DNA from: an uncultured Acetatifactor sp.
Lineage (GTDB): Bacteria > Bacillota > Clostridia > Lachnospirales > Lachnospiraceae
NCBI GenBank assembly: GCA_910587755.1
Contig: CAJUNZ010000003.1
Location: 1-64,000, forward strand
Direction of reading: 5' to 3'
DNA: 64,000 nucleotides
Shown: positions 7,416 to 15,530 of the stretch, piece by piece
Numbering within the stretch: the stretch's first letter is position 1
Layout of the letters: every line of letters starts with the position of its first letter
The notes under the pieces: generated by a model
Databases searched by the model: none
Told to the model about the DNA's origin: nothing
Seen by the model: only the letters and a program-made list of their open reading frames with translations
Position numbers and translations under genes: made by a program

Positions 7416-8471
7416 TCAAAACATTGTCATAATTTTAATATAATCCTGGGTCTTATCCCGCATAATATGAAGCCCCCGATGCAGCTCCTCCAGAGAATAT
7501 CTGTGAGTGATAAGCCTGCCGGGATCCACCCGCTTCGCCCCAAGACGTTCCATGCAGTAGTTCCAGTCATCATCCGCCCCATGGGTAAACGAAGAGTTCC
7601 AGGTTCCCGTGATCCGCAGCTGATGGCGCAGAATTTTCCAATAGGTTTCCATCTCCAAAGCCATGGAGGAGGCAGGATTTCCCATGAGACAGATCCGCCC
7701 CCCTGGAGCAGTGTTTTCCACCGCCTGGGCCACCGTCTCATTCTTTCCCACACACTCAAAGAACACATCCGCCCCCAGGCCGCCGGTCCGCTCCCGGATC
7801 CACTGACCCGGATCCTGAGTCCTGCTGTCACAGTAGTCCCCCGATTCCATCCCCAGTTCCAAAACCATCTTCCGCTGGGCCTCCTTGTTGCCCACCACCA
7901 GAATCCTGCCCGCCTCCTGGACCCCCGCCTCTCTCAAAAACATCAAAAGCAGCAGGCCGATGGTTCCCAGGCCGCACACCACAGCGGTCTCCCCCTTCTC
8001 CGGCAGAGCCCTCCGCATGGCATGCACCGCCACCGCCATAGGTTCCAGCATGGCAGCCTCCTCATAGGAAACCTGTTCCGGCAGCGGAATCAGATTCCAG
8101 GCCGGAACCGCCGCATACTCTCCAAAGCCCCCGTCCCTGCGGGAACCCAGATAGCCATAGTTTTGGCACATCTCGAACTGTCCTTTTCTGCAGGGCAGGC
8201 ACTCCCTGCAGGGAATCAGCGGAAACACACCTGCCCGCCGCCCCTGCCAGGCAGGATCCACTCCCGGTCCCGTCCGGACCACCAGGCCGGAAAACTCATG
8301 CCCCGGAATCAGGGGATGTACATGGGCCCCCGTCCTGTATATTCTCGGAATATCCGACCCGCAGATCCCCGCTGCCTTTACCTGCAGCAACACTTCCCCC
8401 TTAGCCAGAATCGGCTCCTCCACCGTCTCCCAGCGCAGGTCATCCACCCCCTGCAGCACCCATGCCTTCAT
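7416..8471 (-). CDS. Zinc-dependent alcohol/polyol dehydrogenase, possibly TarJ-like
   Basis: 351 residues, medium-chain dehydrogenase family. Catalytic zinc ligands are seen in GICGSD and GHEFSG, the structural zinc cysteines in CRECLPCRKGQFEMC, and the NAD(P)-binding turn in VCGLGTIGLL. The ATG at 8471 follows GGAGGAAAGGG; the frame extends upstream without a better site. It is directly downstream of an IspD/TarI-type cytidylyltransferase, the gene pair that makes CDP-ribitol in TarIJ systems (ribulose-5-phosphate reductase plus cytidylyltransferase). That pairing supports, but does not prove, a TarJ role; a generic sorbitol or threonine dehydrogenase is the alternative. Confidence 0.8.
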   Translation of the reverse strand: MKAWVLQGVDDLRWETVEEPILAKGEVLLQVKAAGICGSDIPRIYRTGAHVHPLIPGHEFSGLVVRTGPGVDPAWQGRRAGVFPLIPCRECLPCRKGQFEMCQNYGYLGSRRDGGFGEYAAVPAWNLIPLPEQVSYEEAAMLEPMAVAVHAMRRALPEKGETAVVCGLGTIGLLLLMFLREAGVQEAGRILVVGNKEAQRKMVLELGMESGDYCDSRTQDPGQWIRERTGGLGADVFFECVGKNETVAQAVENTAPGGRICLMGNPASSMALEMETYWKILRHQLRITGTWNSSFTHGADDDWNYCMERLGAKRVDPGRLITHRYSLEELHRGLHIMRDKTQDYIKIMTMF

Positions 8472-8513
8472 CCCTTTCCTCCTCCACAAAAACTTCCGGC
8501 AGCGCCCATCTTC

Positions 8514-9221
8514 TTATTCCCCGGAACATCTGCGGGCAAGAATCTCCTCAAACCGTCTCAGATCCTCCATCGTGGTTATCTTGAAATTCCCCTCATCCCC
8601 GGGGATTATGGCAATGTCCATGCCCGCCAAAACCGCAGGTTCCGTGGAACCGTTGATTCCCCTGATCCCATCCGGAAGCAGTCTCAGGTTGGCCTCATAA
8701 TACCGCCCCAGCCGAAACACCTCCGGTGCCTGCCCTGCAAAAATTTCACTGCGTTTTAACAGGGATGTGATGGTCTTCCCGTCGCTGCTGGCGTACACTG
8801 TATCCTTCATGGGAAGTACCGGCAGAACACCCTCGTGGGACTGTGCCGCCTCCAGGCAGGCCGAGACCATCTCCTCCGTCAGCAGAGGCCTGGCAGCGTC
8901 ATGGATGAGCACACAGTCCTCCTCCCCTCCATAGGCCCTGATATCCTCCAGCCCCTGGAGAATAGAAAGCTGTCTGTTCTCCCCCGGATCAGAAAAACCC
9001 CGGAATTTTCCATCCCTGTCAAATGTCTCCAGACACTCCCGAATCTTTTCCCTCCAACAGGGCTGAGCCACAATCTGAATGGCGTCCACCCCCCTGTGCA
9101 GGGCCAGACATTCTATGCAGTACCCTATGACGGGCCGTCCCCCTGCCTCAATATACTGCTTTGGAATCTCCGCCCCCAGGCGCAGCCCTGCACCCCCGGA
9201 GAGTATCAGTGCAATATTCAT
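8514..9221 (-). CDS. IspD/TarI-family cytidylyltransferase
   Basis: 235 residues. The CTP-binding N-terminus SGGAGLRLGAEIPKQY, the HDAARP motif and the C-terminal FKITTMEDL are diagnostic of the MEP cytidylyltransferase/ribitol-5-phosphate cytidylyltransferase family. The ATG at 9221 follows GGGGGAAC; an ATG at 9254 would add 11 residues. Sequence alone does not separate IspD (isoprenoid synthesis) from TarI. The adjacent TarJ-like dehydrogenase and phosphotransferase-like gene favour TarI and CDP-ribitol formation for a surface polymer. It appears to be the first gene of the unit ending at the terminator near 5050. Confidence 0.8.
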   Translation of the reverse strand: MNIALILSGGAGLRLGAEIPKQYIEAGGRPVIGYCIECLALHRGVDAIQIVAQPCWREKIRECLETFDRDGKFRGFSDPGENRQLSILQGLEDIRAYGGEEDCVLIHDAARPLLTEEMVSACLEAAQSHEGVLPVLPMKDTVYASSDGKTITSLLKRSEIFAGQAPEVFRLGRYYEANLRLLPDGIRGINGSTEPAVLAGMDIAIIPGDEGNFKITTMEDLRRFEEILARRCSGE

Positions 9222-9457
9222 AGTTCCCCCATCCTGGACCAACTGCCTTCCCAAATCAACATGGCCCCTGCGAATACCTCACCCCGCAGACCAATAAACA
9301 AAAAAACATCGAATCTGCAATGCCAAAAATTCCCATGCAGCCCTTCTAAAGCTGCACAGGAAAGTCAAAACACACGGTTCATTTCTATGATAATATGTTA
9401 GCACAGAGCCCGTGAAAATGCAAGATTTTCTCCTCCAAAAGACATTCAAAATCCCCT

Positions 9458-10735
9458 CTATGGCTGATCTTTTGAGCCGCTTGTCTCACAGGCCCCGGAA
9501 AGGCCTTTGAAAATCTTTCCGGCCCTGACGGCAATCACAAGAGAGACCACCCCTGAAAACAATACAACCGCATACTCAGCCCCCTTACAGACCTCAAATA
9601 AAACACCATATAAGGCATTCCCCAGAGGCTGTGCGCACATGGCCACGGTAAGGATAAGGGCAATAACCTTACCGATCAGGTTCTGCGGTGTTTCCGCCTG
9701 GACAAATGACATCATCCGCACCGTAAAGATAGTCGAGAAAAACAGGACGCCAAAACCGCAAAAGGTAATTATGGCATAATTTGCCACTCCGGAGGACAGC
9801 AGTTTCAGTGCAGCTCCCATGGGAAACACACATATCACACAGGCCGTCACCAGATTTCCCGACCTGTGAACCGCCAGCTTTTCTCCAAAAATACCTGCGC
9901 AGATCCCTCCGGCCAGTCCCCCTGCCGCCAGGGCTCCCTCCGCATATCCATAGAGCCTGTTGGCCTGTGAAGCCTCTAAATCCAACACTTCCGTCACCAG
10001 ATATGGCAGCGCCACAAGAATCATTGCCGCCAGAAACAGATTGATTCCACATACCACCAGCAGCGCCTTGCCGATAATGGGCTTTTCTCTCCGGACAAAA
10101 CGGATGCTCTCTGTAAAATCCCTTCGGGCTGTCTGCAGCAATCCCCCCTCTGAGGCCTGCCTCTGAAAGGGGATCTGAATAAAAATTTCCATCACCGCCG
10201 ACAGAATAAAACAGACCACACACACCCACAGCACGGGCTTCAGCCCATACGCGCTGTATAAAATTCCTCCAAGCACAGGACCTGTGAGCGCCGAGAAAGA
10301 GCTTATCATATTGATAATGGAGTTGGCCGCCATAAAATTTTCCTGGTCCACCAGCGCCGGTATGCTTGCCTGCACAGATGGCTGATAAGCGCCCGCAATG
10401 CCGTACAGCAGCATCAGCGTGACGGTGAGAAGTCCAATGAGATTGTCCCCATTCATCACCAGGATAAAGACCAGTATCACCGCCGCCGTAAAAAAGTCCA
10501 GCGCCACCATAATATTTCTTTTATTCACCCTGTCCGCCACGATACCGCCCAGGGGTGACAGCAGGATGGCAGGAAGAAAAGCACATGCCGTGACAGTTCC
10601 ATAAAGCGCCGATGATCCTGTTAAATTCAGCAGATACAGCGGCAGCGCAAATCTTATGGCTGCATTGCCGAAAAGCGAGATAATCTGGCCTGCGACAACC
10701 AGTGTAAAATCCTTTGAAAACAGCTTATTTCCCAA
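9458..10735 (-). CDS. MFS transporter, drug/siderophore-efflux type
   Basis: 425 residues with about 12 hydrophobic segments and the loop 2-3 motif GGIVADRVNKRN. The FGNAAIRFALPLYLLNLTGS start resembles EntS/MFS_3-type exporters. The start is a TTG at 10735, behind a GGAGG that lies inside the 3' end of the small frame at 10739-10834. A TetR-family regulator gene lies directly upstream on the same strand, the classic layout of a ligand-inducible efflux pump. The substrate is unknown. Confidence 0.8.
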   Translation of the reverse strand: MGNKLFSKDFTLVVAGQIISLFGNAAIRFALPLYLLNLTGSSALYGTVTACAFLPAILLSPLGGIVADRVNKRNIMVALDFFTAAVILVFILVMNGDNLIGLLTVTLMLLYGIAGAYQPSVQASIPALVDQENFMAANSIINMISSFSALTGPVLGGILYSAYGLKPVLWVCVVCFILSAVMEIFIQIPFQRQASEGGLLQTARRDFTESIRFVRREKPIIGKALLVVCGINLFLAAMILVALPYLVTEVLDLEASQANRLYGYAEGALAAGGLAGGICAGIFGEKLAVHRSGNLVTACVICVFPMGAALKLLSSGVANYAIITFCGFGVLFFSTIFTVRMMSFVQAETPQNLIGKVIALILTVAMCAQPLGNALYGVLFEVCKGAEYAVVLFSGVVSLVIAVRAGKIFKGLSGACETSGSKDQP

Positions 10736-10738
10736 CTT

Positions 10739-10834
10739 CTAAACCTCCATTTCTGTGATTTCAGCCGCCAAAAAATACCCCAAAAAACCGGCAGCTACAG
10801 TGAAAATCAACCCCATTGCCAGCAGAATCCGCAT
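10739..10834 (-). CDS. Possible 31-residue membrane peptide
   Basis: The small frame starts MRILLAMG, continues with one strong hydrophobic segment (about residues 3-23) and ends in the charged tail AEITEMEV. AAAGGAGG lies about 11 nt before its ATG. Its stop codon is 3 nt before the MFS start, and the MFS ribosome site lies inside its last codons, implying translational coupling. It is too short to assign by homology. It could be a small regulatory subunit of the pump or merely a leader peptide. Confidence 0.4.
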   Translation of the reverse strand: MRILLAMGLIFTVAAGFLGYFLAAEITEMEV

Positions 10835-10854
10835 TCTGCATAAAACCTCCTTTC

Positions 10855-10873
10855 CATACCGAACGATGGTATG
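10855..10873. promoter_or_regulatory. Palindrome upstream of the MFS unit, candidate TetR operator
   Basis: CATACC-N7-GGTATG lies just upstream of the small peptide and MFS genes. It shares ATACC/GGTA half-sites with the palindrome inside the tetR promoter, though with wider spacing, so recognition by the same protein is uncertain. Confidence 0.45.
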
Positions 10874-10883
10874 TATAATGTTC

Positions 10884-10910
10884 TAAAAATATCTGCCCAA
10901 AAAAGGGCAG
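10884..10910 (-). terminator. Intrinsic terminator after the TetR gene
   Basis: On the minus strand CTGCCC-TTTTTT-GGGCAG is followed by ATATTTTT. It separates the tetR transcript from the MFS unit. Confidence 0.7.
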
Positions 10911-10937
10911 ATTCTCAAATCCAAGATCCTGAACTTT

Positions 10938-11591
10938 TCATTTACTTTTCCGATAGATGGCGGTCAGCTCCTGGAGCCTCTCCAGCAATTCTTCATCCAC
11001 GATATCCAGCCCAAAGCCCCGCAGCATCTGGTCAAACACCATAAATTTATACAAACACTCTTCCTCAGTGCTGTCAAATATCATGGGATTCATCCAGACA
11101 TTGGCCACAAGCAGAATCAGTTCCGCCAGCTGTTTCGGATAGTCCGTCTCAATAGAACCGTCTGCGATCCCCTGTCTGATAATGGGAAAAATATAGTTGG
11201 GCGCCGCTTCCTCCATGGTGTCATAGAGCAGACCAAAGAGAAGTTTTGGGTTGTTGTGAAAATCCGGGGCCACCGTAAAAATCTTATTCTGCACAGGCCT
11301 GCTGATTGACTCTTTAAAAATAGTCTTCAGTTTTTCCTTGCCGTTTAAGTCTGTCCGGTTACAAATATCTGCAAGCATTCCATTGGACTCCGCCGTCATC
11401 CTGTCTATAACCGCAACCAGAATGTCCTCCTTTGACTTAAAATGATGATAGATGGCCCCTTTGCTGAGCCCCCCCAAATGATCAAGTATGTCCTGGATGG
11501 AAGTGTGCTCATAGCCCTTTTCCATAAACAGACGAAAAGCCACATCCAGTATCAGTTGAACCGTCTCCTCAGGATGCTTATTTCTTGCCAC
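10938..11591 (-). CDS. TetR/AcrR family transcriptional regulator
   Basis: 217 residues from a GTG at 11591, placed 10 nt after GGAGG; a GTG three codons upstream is too close to it. The N-terminal helix-turn-helix is clear (VQLILDVAFRLFMEKGYEHTSIQDILDHLG...KGAIYHHFKSKEDIL). The C-terminal ligand domain is divergent. It probably represses itself and the downstream MFS pump; a small palindrome (11637-11647) lies in its own promoter. Confidence 0.85.
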   Translation of the reverse strand: MARNKHPEETVQLILDVAFRLFMEKGYEHTSIQDILDHLGGLSKGAIYHHFKSKEDILVAVIDRMTAESNGMLADICNRTDLNGKEKLKTIFKESISRPVQNKIFTVAPDFHNNPKLLFGLLYDTMEEAAPNYIFPIIRQGIADGSIETDYPKQLAELILLVANVWMNPMIFDSTEEECLYKFMVFDQMLRGFGLDIVDEELLERLQELTAIYRKSK

Positions 11592-11634
11592 GGTCTCCAC
11601 ACCTCCCCCTTGCTTCCGGTAGATGTCATCTTAT

Positions 11635-11657
11635 CATACCGTCGGTAGGTTTGTCAA
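11635..11657 (-). promoter_or_regulatory. tetR promoter with embedded palindrome
   Basis: TTGACA (minus strand, 11652-11657) is followed 17-18 bp on by a weak -10 (ATAAGA/TAAGAT). The spacer contains the palindrome TACCG-A-CGGTA. A palindrome between -35 and -10 is the usual place for autorepression by TetR proteins. Confidence 0.5.
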
Positions 11658-11690
11658 GGATTTTTTAAAAAGAGCAGCCAAAGCTATTTC

Positions 11691-13439
11691 CTACACATAC
11701 CACTTGGCCTGTTCTCTCCAGATCCTGGCGTACTCTCCCTCCCTGGCCAGCAGTTCCTGGTGCTTCCCGCACTCCACCATCCGTCCGTCCTTCATGACAA
11801 TGATCTTATCCGCACTGCGGCAGATTTCCACTCTGTGGGAAATAATCACAGAAGTTCTGTCCTGAATCATCTCCACAAACCGGCTCAGAATCTCATACTC
11901 CACCAGTGGATCCAGGGCGCTGGTGGGTTCATCCAGGACTACAATGGAGCTGCGCTTCCACAGCCCCCGGGCAATGGCAACCTTCTGCCACTCCCCGCCG
12001 GAGAGCTCCTGTCCGCCGAATTCCCTGCCCAGCTGCACATCCAGTCCCCCCACTTTCTCCAGAAATCCTTCCCCGGCCACCTGTGCCAGCAGCTCCTCCA
12101 TGGCCTTTGTATCCCCCATGCGCTTCAGACTGCTGATCCCCACATTCTCCCCCAGGGTAAAACGGTAGCGGACAAAATCCTGGGGCACCACGGAGATATG
12201 TTCATACAGACTTCCCCTCCTTAAGTCCTCCGTCCTCTGTCCGTCATAGGAAATACTTCCCCGGGAGGGCAGATAGGCGCCTGTGAGCAGCTTGGAGAAG
12301 GTGGTCTTTCCGGAACCATTCTCTCCCACTACCACCACATGCTCTCCTTTTTTGATCTCACAGGTCAGCCCGTCCAAAGCCTCCCCGGCTGCCCCGCTGT
12401 AGCGAAAATGTACATCCTGCACCGCAATTTTCTCCTCAAAAGGACGGTACTCCAGATCCCCCTCCACCTCTGTGGGAATGGTAAAATAATCATAATAGTC
12501 CTCCACCATGCGGTAAGTGTGAACGGCATTGAATACCATGGCAATCAGCATCTGAATGCTGGCATCGTAGGCAGAAAAAGCAGCCAGGCAGGCGGCAAAA
12601 GCCCCCACTGAGATCCGTCCCCCTGCCATTAAAAAGAAGGCCACACCTATATTTACGACATAGCAGACGCTCATGACTATAATCCCCCACACCTGCTTCC
12701 TTCTCACATCCAGTTCCGTCTCCTGAAACTCCTTAAGCCTGGCCCTGTTGGCCTCCTCCCACCGCTGGGTCACATGCCCCTCAAAGCCCATAACCCGCAT
12801 CTCTTTCACCGTCTCCCTGTTGGCAAAAAGCCCCCGCAAATACTGACAGCGGCGCAGCACAGGACTTTGGCCCCGGCGAAATGATGTAATCTTCTTCTCA
12901 AAATATATCTTGGTTGACAGGGCCGGAAGCAGCGCCAGCAGCCCCGTGACCACCAGCACTGGGGAATACCTCCCCACCACCATCATCATACCCCCACAGG
13001 TGGCCAGTTTTCTAAGGGCCAGATTCACCTGCTCAAAGAAGATAAACTGGCTGTTCTCTCCTCCCTCCGCCCTGTGAAATTTATCCAGCGTATCCGGATC
13101 TTCCAGGGCCTCCAGACGGATTTTAGCAGAAAAAACTGCCAGTCTGCTGCCAAAATATTTCTTGCCCAGCACCCTTGCCCTCTTGGAGGACGCGCGGAAA
13201 AACACCTCCAGAACCGGCCCGCATGCCAGGGCCAGACCATACAGTCCAATAACGGCCGCCAGCTCCTTCCCTCCCTGTCCTTCCCCTGCCAGCTCCAGAA
13301 TTCGGGCCAACAGCAGGGGCACAAATACCTCACATGCCGTTCCCGTTCCGTCCAGCAGATAGGTCAGCACAAAAAACCTGGGAAACGCTCTGTAACAGTC
13401 CTGAAATGTATATCCTATATAGCGAACTGCCTTCTTCAT
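11691..13439 (-). CDS. ABC exporter half-transporter (membrane plus ATPase domains), second of a pair
   Basis: 582 residues. An N-terminal membrane domain of roughly 300 residues is followed by an ATPase domain with Walker A GENGSGKTT, signature LSGGEWQKVAIARG and Walker B VVLDEPTSALD. The ATG at 13439 overlaps the stop of the preceding ABC gene by 4 nt, so the two are probably translated together and form a heterodimer. A kinase/response-regulator pair lies upstream on the same strand, which suggests a regulated peptide, drug or lantibiotic-type exporter. No substrate gene is visible. Confidence 0.85.
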   Translation of the reverse strand: MKKAVRYIGYTFQDCYRAFPRFFVLTYLLDGTGTACEVFVPLLLARILELAGEGQGGKELAAVIGLYGLALACGPVLEVFFRASSKRARVLGKKYFGSRLAVFSAKIRLEALEDPDTLDKFHRAEGGENSQFIFFEQVNLALRKLATCGGMMMVVGRYSPVLVVTGLLALLPALSTKIYFEKKITSFRRGQSPVLRRCQYLRGLFANRETVKEMRVMGFEGHVTQRWEEANRARLKEFQETELDVRRKQVWGIIVMSVCYVVNIGVAFFLMAGGRISVGAFAACLAAFSAYDASIQMLIAMVFNAVHTYRMVEDYYDYFTIPTEVEGDLEYRPFEEKIAVQDVHFRYSGAAGEALDGLTCEIKKGEHVVVVGENGSGKTTFSKLLTGAYLPSRGSISYDGQRTEDLRRGSLYEHISVVPQDFVRYRFTLGENVGISSLKRMGDTKAMEELLAQVAGEGFLEKVGGLDVQLGREFGGQELSGGEWQKVAIARGLWKRSSIVVLDEPTSALDPLVEYEILSRFVEMIQDRTSVIISHRVEICRSADKIIVMKDGRMVECGKHQELLAREGEYARIWREQAKWYV

Positions 13440-15349
13440 TTTCTCCCCCTTTCCGCCCCTGCTTCCAGGCCGTTTGCCATCTCCCCGGGCACAGATTCAC
13501 CCTCCCCCGGGGCGTCCTTTCCCTCCTGATAGAAAGAGCTCTGAACCAGGTACATGGTCCGGTACAGCCCCTGTTGTGCCATCAGCTCCTCGTGGCTTCC
13601 TGTCTGTACCACTCTGCCTCCGTCCAAAACCAGGATCTTGTCGGCCATCCTGGCGCTGGCAAGCCTGTGGGAGATCAAAATGGTTCCCCTCTCCCTGAAG
13701 ATCCTTGCAAAATTCTCATACATATGGCTCTCCGCCAGAGGGTCCAGGGAGGCCGTGGGCTCATCCAGCACCACATACCGGGCCTGGGACACAAATGCTC
13801 TTGCCATAGCCACCCGCTGCCACTGACCTTTGGAAAGATCCTGGCCATCCTCCTCCAGTTTTCCCAGGTTCCGGTCCAGCCCCTTCTCCCGGGACATTCC
13901 TTCCTCCCGGGACATTCCTTCCTCCCGGGACAGGGCAAGCTCCTCCCCGCCCGCAAGCCGCAGCGCCTCCAGAAGCCTTTTATCATCCCAAAGAGCCTCC
14001 AGGCACCCAAACGCCACATTCTCCCGCAGCGTCAGCTGATAGGCCTGAAAATCCTGAAACACCACGGACAGACATCGGATGCGCAGTCCCGGCGACAGTT
14101 CCCGCACAGGCACACCCCCTATGGTCACACTCCCCGACGTGGGCTCGTACAGGCCGCAGAGCAGCTTCACCACCGTGGACTTCCCCGCGCCGTTCTCCCC
14201 CACAAAGGCAGTCCTCTCCCCCTCCTTAATATAGAAAGTAACATTCTTCAAGATATCCCGCTCCGTGCCCGGATAGCGGAAGGACACATTTTCAAACCCA
14301 ATGTCATAGTGGGGCAGGGTTTCCACACTTCCCAGATCCCCCCTGGTCTCCAGTTTCAGAAAATCCATGTAATAACTGATTTCCATGGCGCTGCCCATAA
14401 GCCATGTCATTTGCCGGCTGCTGTCGTGGAGACTGCTGCCGATGCCCGACACTGCGTTCAGCGCCGCGGCAAACTGGCCCAGGGTCAGACTGCCTCCCAG
14501 AAGCCCCGCCGCAGCCATGCACACCACAAAAACCAGGTAGACCACATTCAAAAGCCTGCTGGCCACGTCCACCTTCATCACACTGGCATTCTCCTTCATG
14601 GCGATATCCACGTATTCCCCGCTGCTGCGCTCCCACTTTTCCAGAAAAAGCGCCTTTGCGTCAAAAAGCTTCATCTCATACATGGCATGCTTGTCGGTGA
14701 GCAGTCGTTTCAGATCCCCCATTCTCCGCCTGGCGTCCGCCGATTCCTCTGTCAGAACCACACTGTACCCTGCGGCATAGTATCCCAGAGCCATCATGGG
14801 AATCCCCACCAGCACAATCCCCAGGCCGATCCAGGGGGAGATGGAGAAAATCACCGCCATGGAAGAGGCCAGAGTGATGGTTTTCTGAATCAGGAAAAAA
14901 GTGCTCATACTGCAGTTATAGATCCCGTTTTCCGGTTCCCCGGACATCTTCTGGAACAGTTCCTGGGTCTCCTTGGCCTCAAAAGAAGCGTACTCCAGCT
15001 CTGTAAGCCTTCTGGCAATGTCCGGAGCCATCCTCTCCTTAAGTTTCATGCTCACCAGATCCATCTGGTAAGTCCCAAACCTCTGCATGGTACTGCCCAG
15101 AATCAGAAGCACCAAAAGGAACACTCCCCAGAAAACCAAACTCTCCACCCCCGGCAGACCCTCCTGGAACAATTTCCTGTTCTGTTCCACACACTCCAGT
15201 GCGCTGTCCACAATGCGCTGCAGCACCAGAACCTGCAGGCCCGCAAACGCCGCCGGCACAAAAAAGCACACAGCCGCAGTCAGAGTATGCAGCGGCACAT
15301 AGTGAAAGATTGTTTTCAGGCAGAACAGGCAGTTTTTGACAGCCCTCAT
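13436..15349 (-). CDS. ABC exporter half-transporter, first of a pair
   Basis: 637 residues from the ATG at 15349, 7 nt after GGAGG. Membrane segments fill the first half. The ATPase domain has Walker A GENGAGKSTVV, signature LSKGQWQRVAMARA and Walker B VVLDEPTASLD. Between the Q-loop region and the signature is an unusual charged insertion with the tandem units SREEGM, SREEGM, SREKGL, encoded by an 18-bp repeat. It is 4 nt from overlap-coupled to the partner gene and downstream of a GHKL kinase gene. Confidence 0.85.
   Translation of the reverse strand: MRAVKNCLFCLKTIFHYVPLHTLTAAVCFFVPAAFAGLQVLVLQRIVDSALECVEQNRKLFQEGLPGVESLVFWGVFLLVLLILGSTMQRFGTYQMDLVSMKLKERMAPDIARRLTELEYASFEAKETQELFQKMSGEPENGIYNCSMSTFFLIQKTITLASSMAVIFSISPWIGLGIVLVGIPMMALGYYAAGYSVVLTEESADARRRMGDLKRLLTDKHAMYEMKLFDAKALFLEKWERSSGEYVDIAMKENASVMKVDVASRLLNVVYLVFVVCMAAAGLLGGSLTLGQFAAALNAVSGIGSSLHDSSRQMTWLMGSAMEISYYMDFLKLETRGDLGSVETLPHYDIGFENVSFRYPGTERDILKNVTFYIKEGERTAFVGENGAGKSTVVKLLCGLYEPTSGSVTIGGVPVRELSPGLRIRCLSVVFQDFQAYQLTLRENVAFGCLEALWDDKRLLEALRLAGGEELALSREEGMSREEGMSREKGLDRNLGKLEEDGQDLSKGQWQRVAMARAFVSQARYVVLDEPTASLDPLAESHMYENFARIFRERGTILISHRLASARMADKILVLDGGRVVQTGSHEELMAQQGLYRTMYLVQSSFYQEGKDAPGEGESVPGEMANGLEAGAERGRK
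13888..13933. repeat. In-frame 18-bp tandem repeat inside an ABC ATPase gene
   Basis: The unit CCCGGGACATTCCTTCCT occurs exactly twice (13888-13905, 13906-13923) and then partially. Being a multiple of three, gain or loss of units would change the protein by six residues without a frameshift. Confidence 0.75.
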
Positions 15350-15530
15350 CTCCACACCTCCAAAATTATCCGGCCCGCGGCTGGTCCTTCTGTCCCCAGG
15401 CCAGATTCTATGATAAACATTATGATAAAGGAAAATCCGGGAAAAATTTCAGAATTGTATGATTTGACACCTTTTTTGTCACTTTCAGCGTTCAGCCGTC
15501 GCTGCGTCCGCCGCTTTCCAGGTGAAACTC

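Noticed and set aside
5855..7432. 525-codon plus-strand open frame
   Set aside because: Antisense to the phosphotransferase-like gene, which has clear family motifs; it runs past the start of that gene without a ribosome site.
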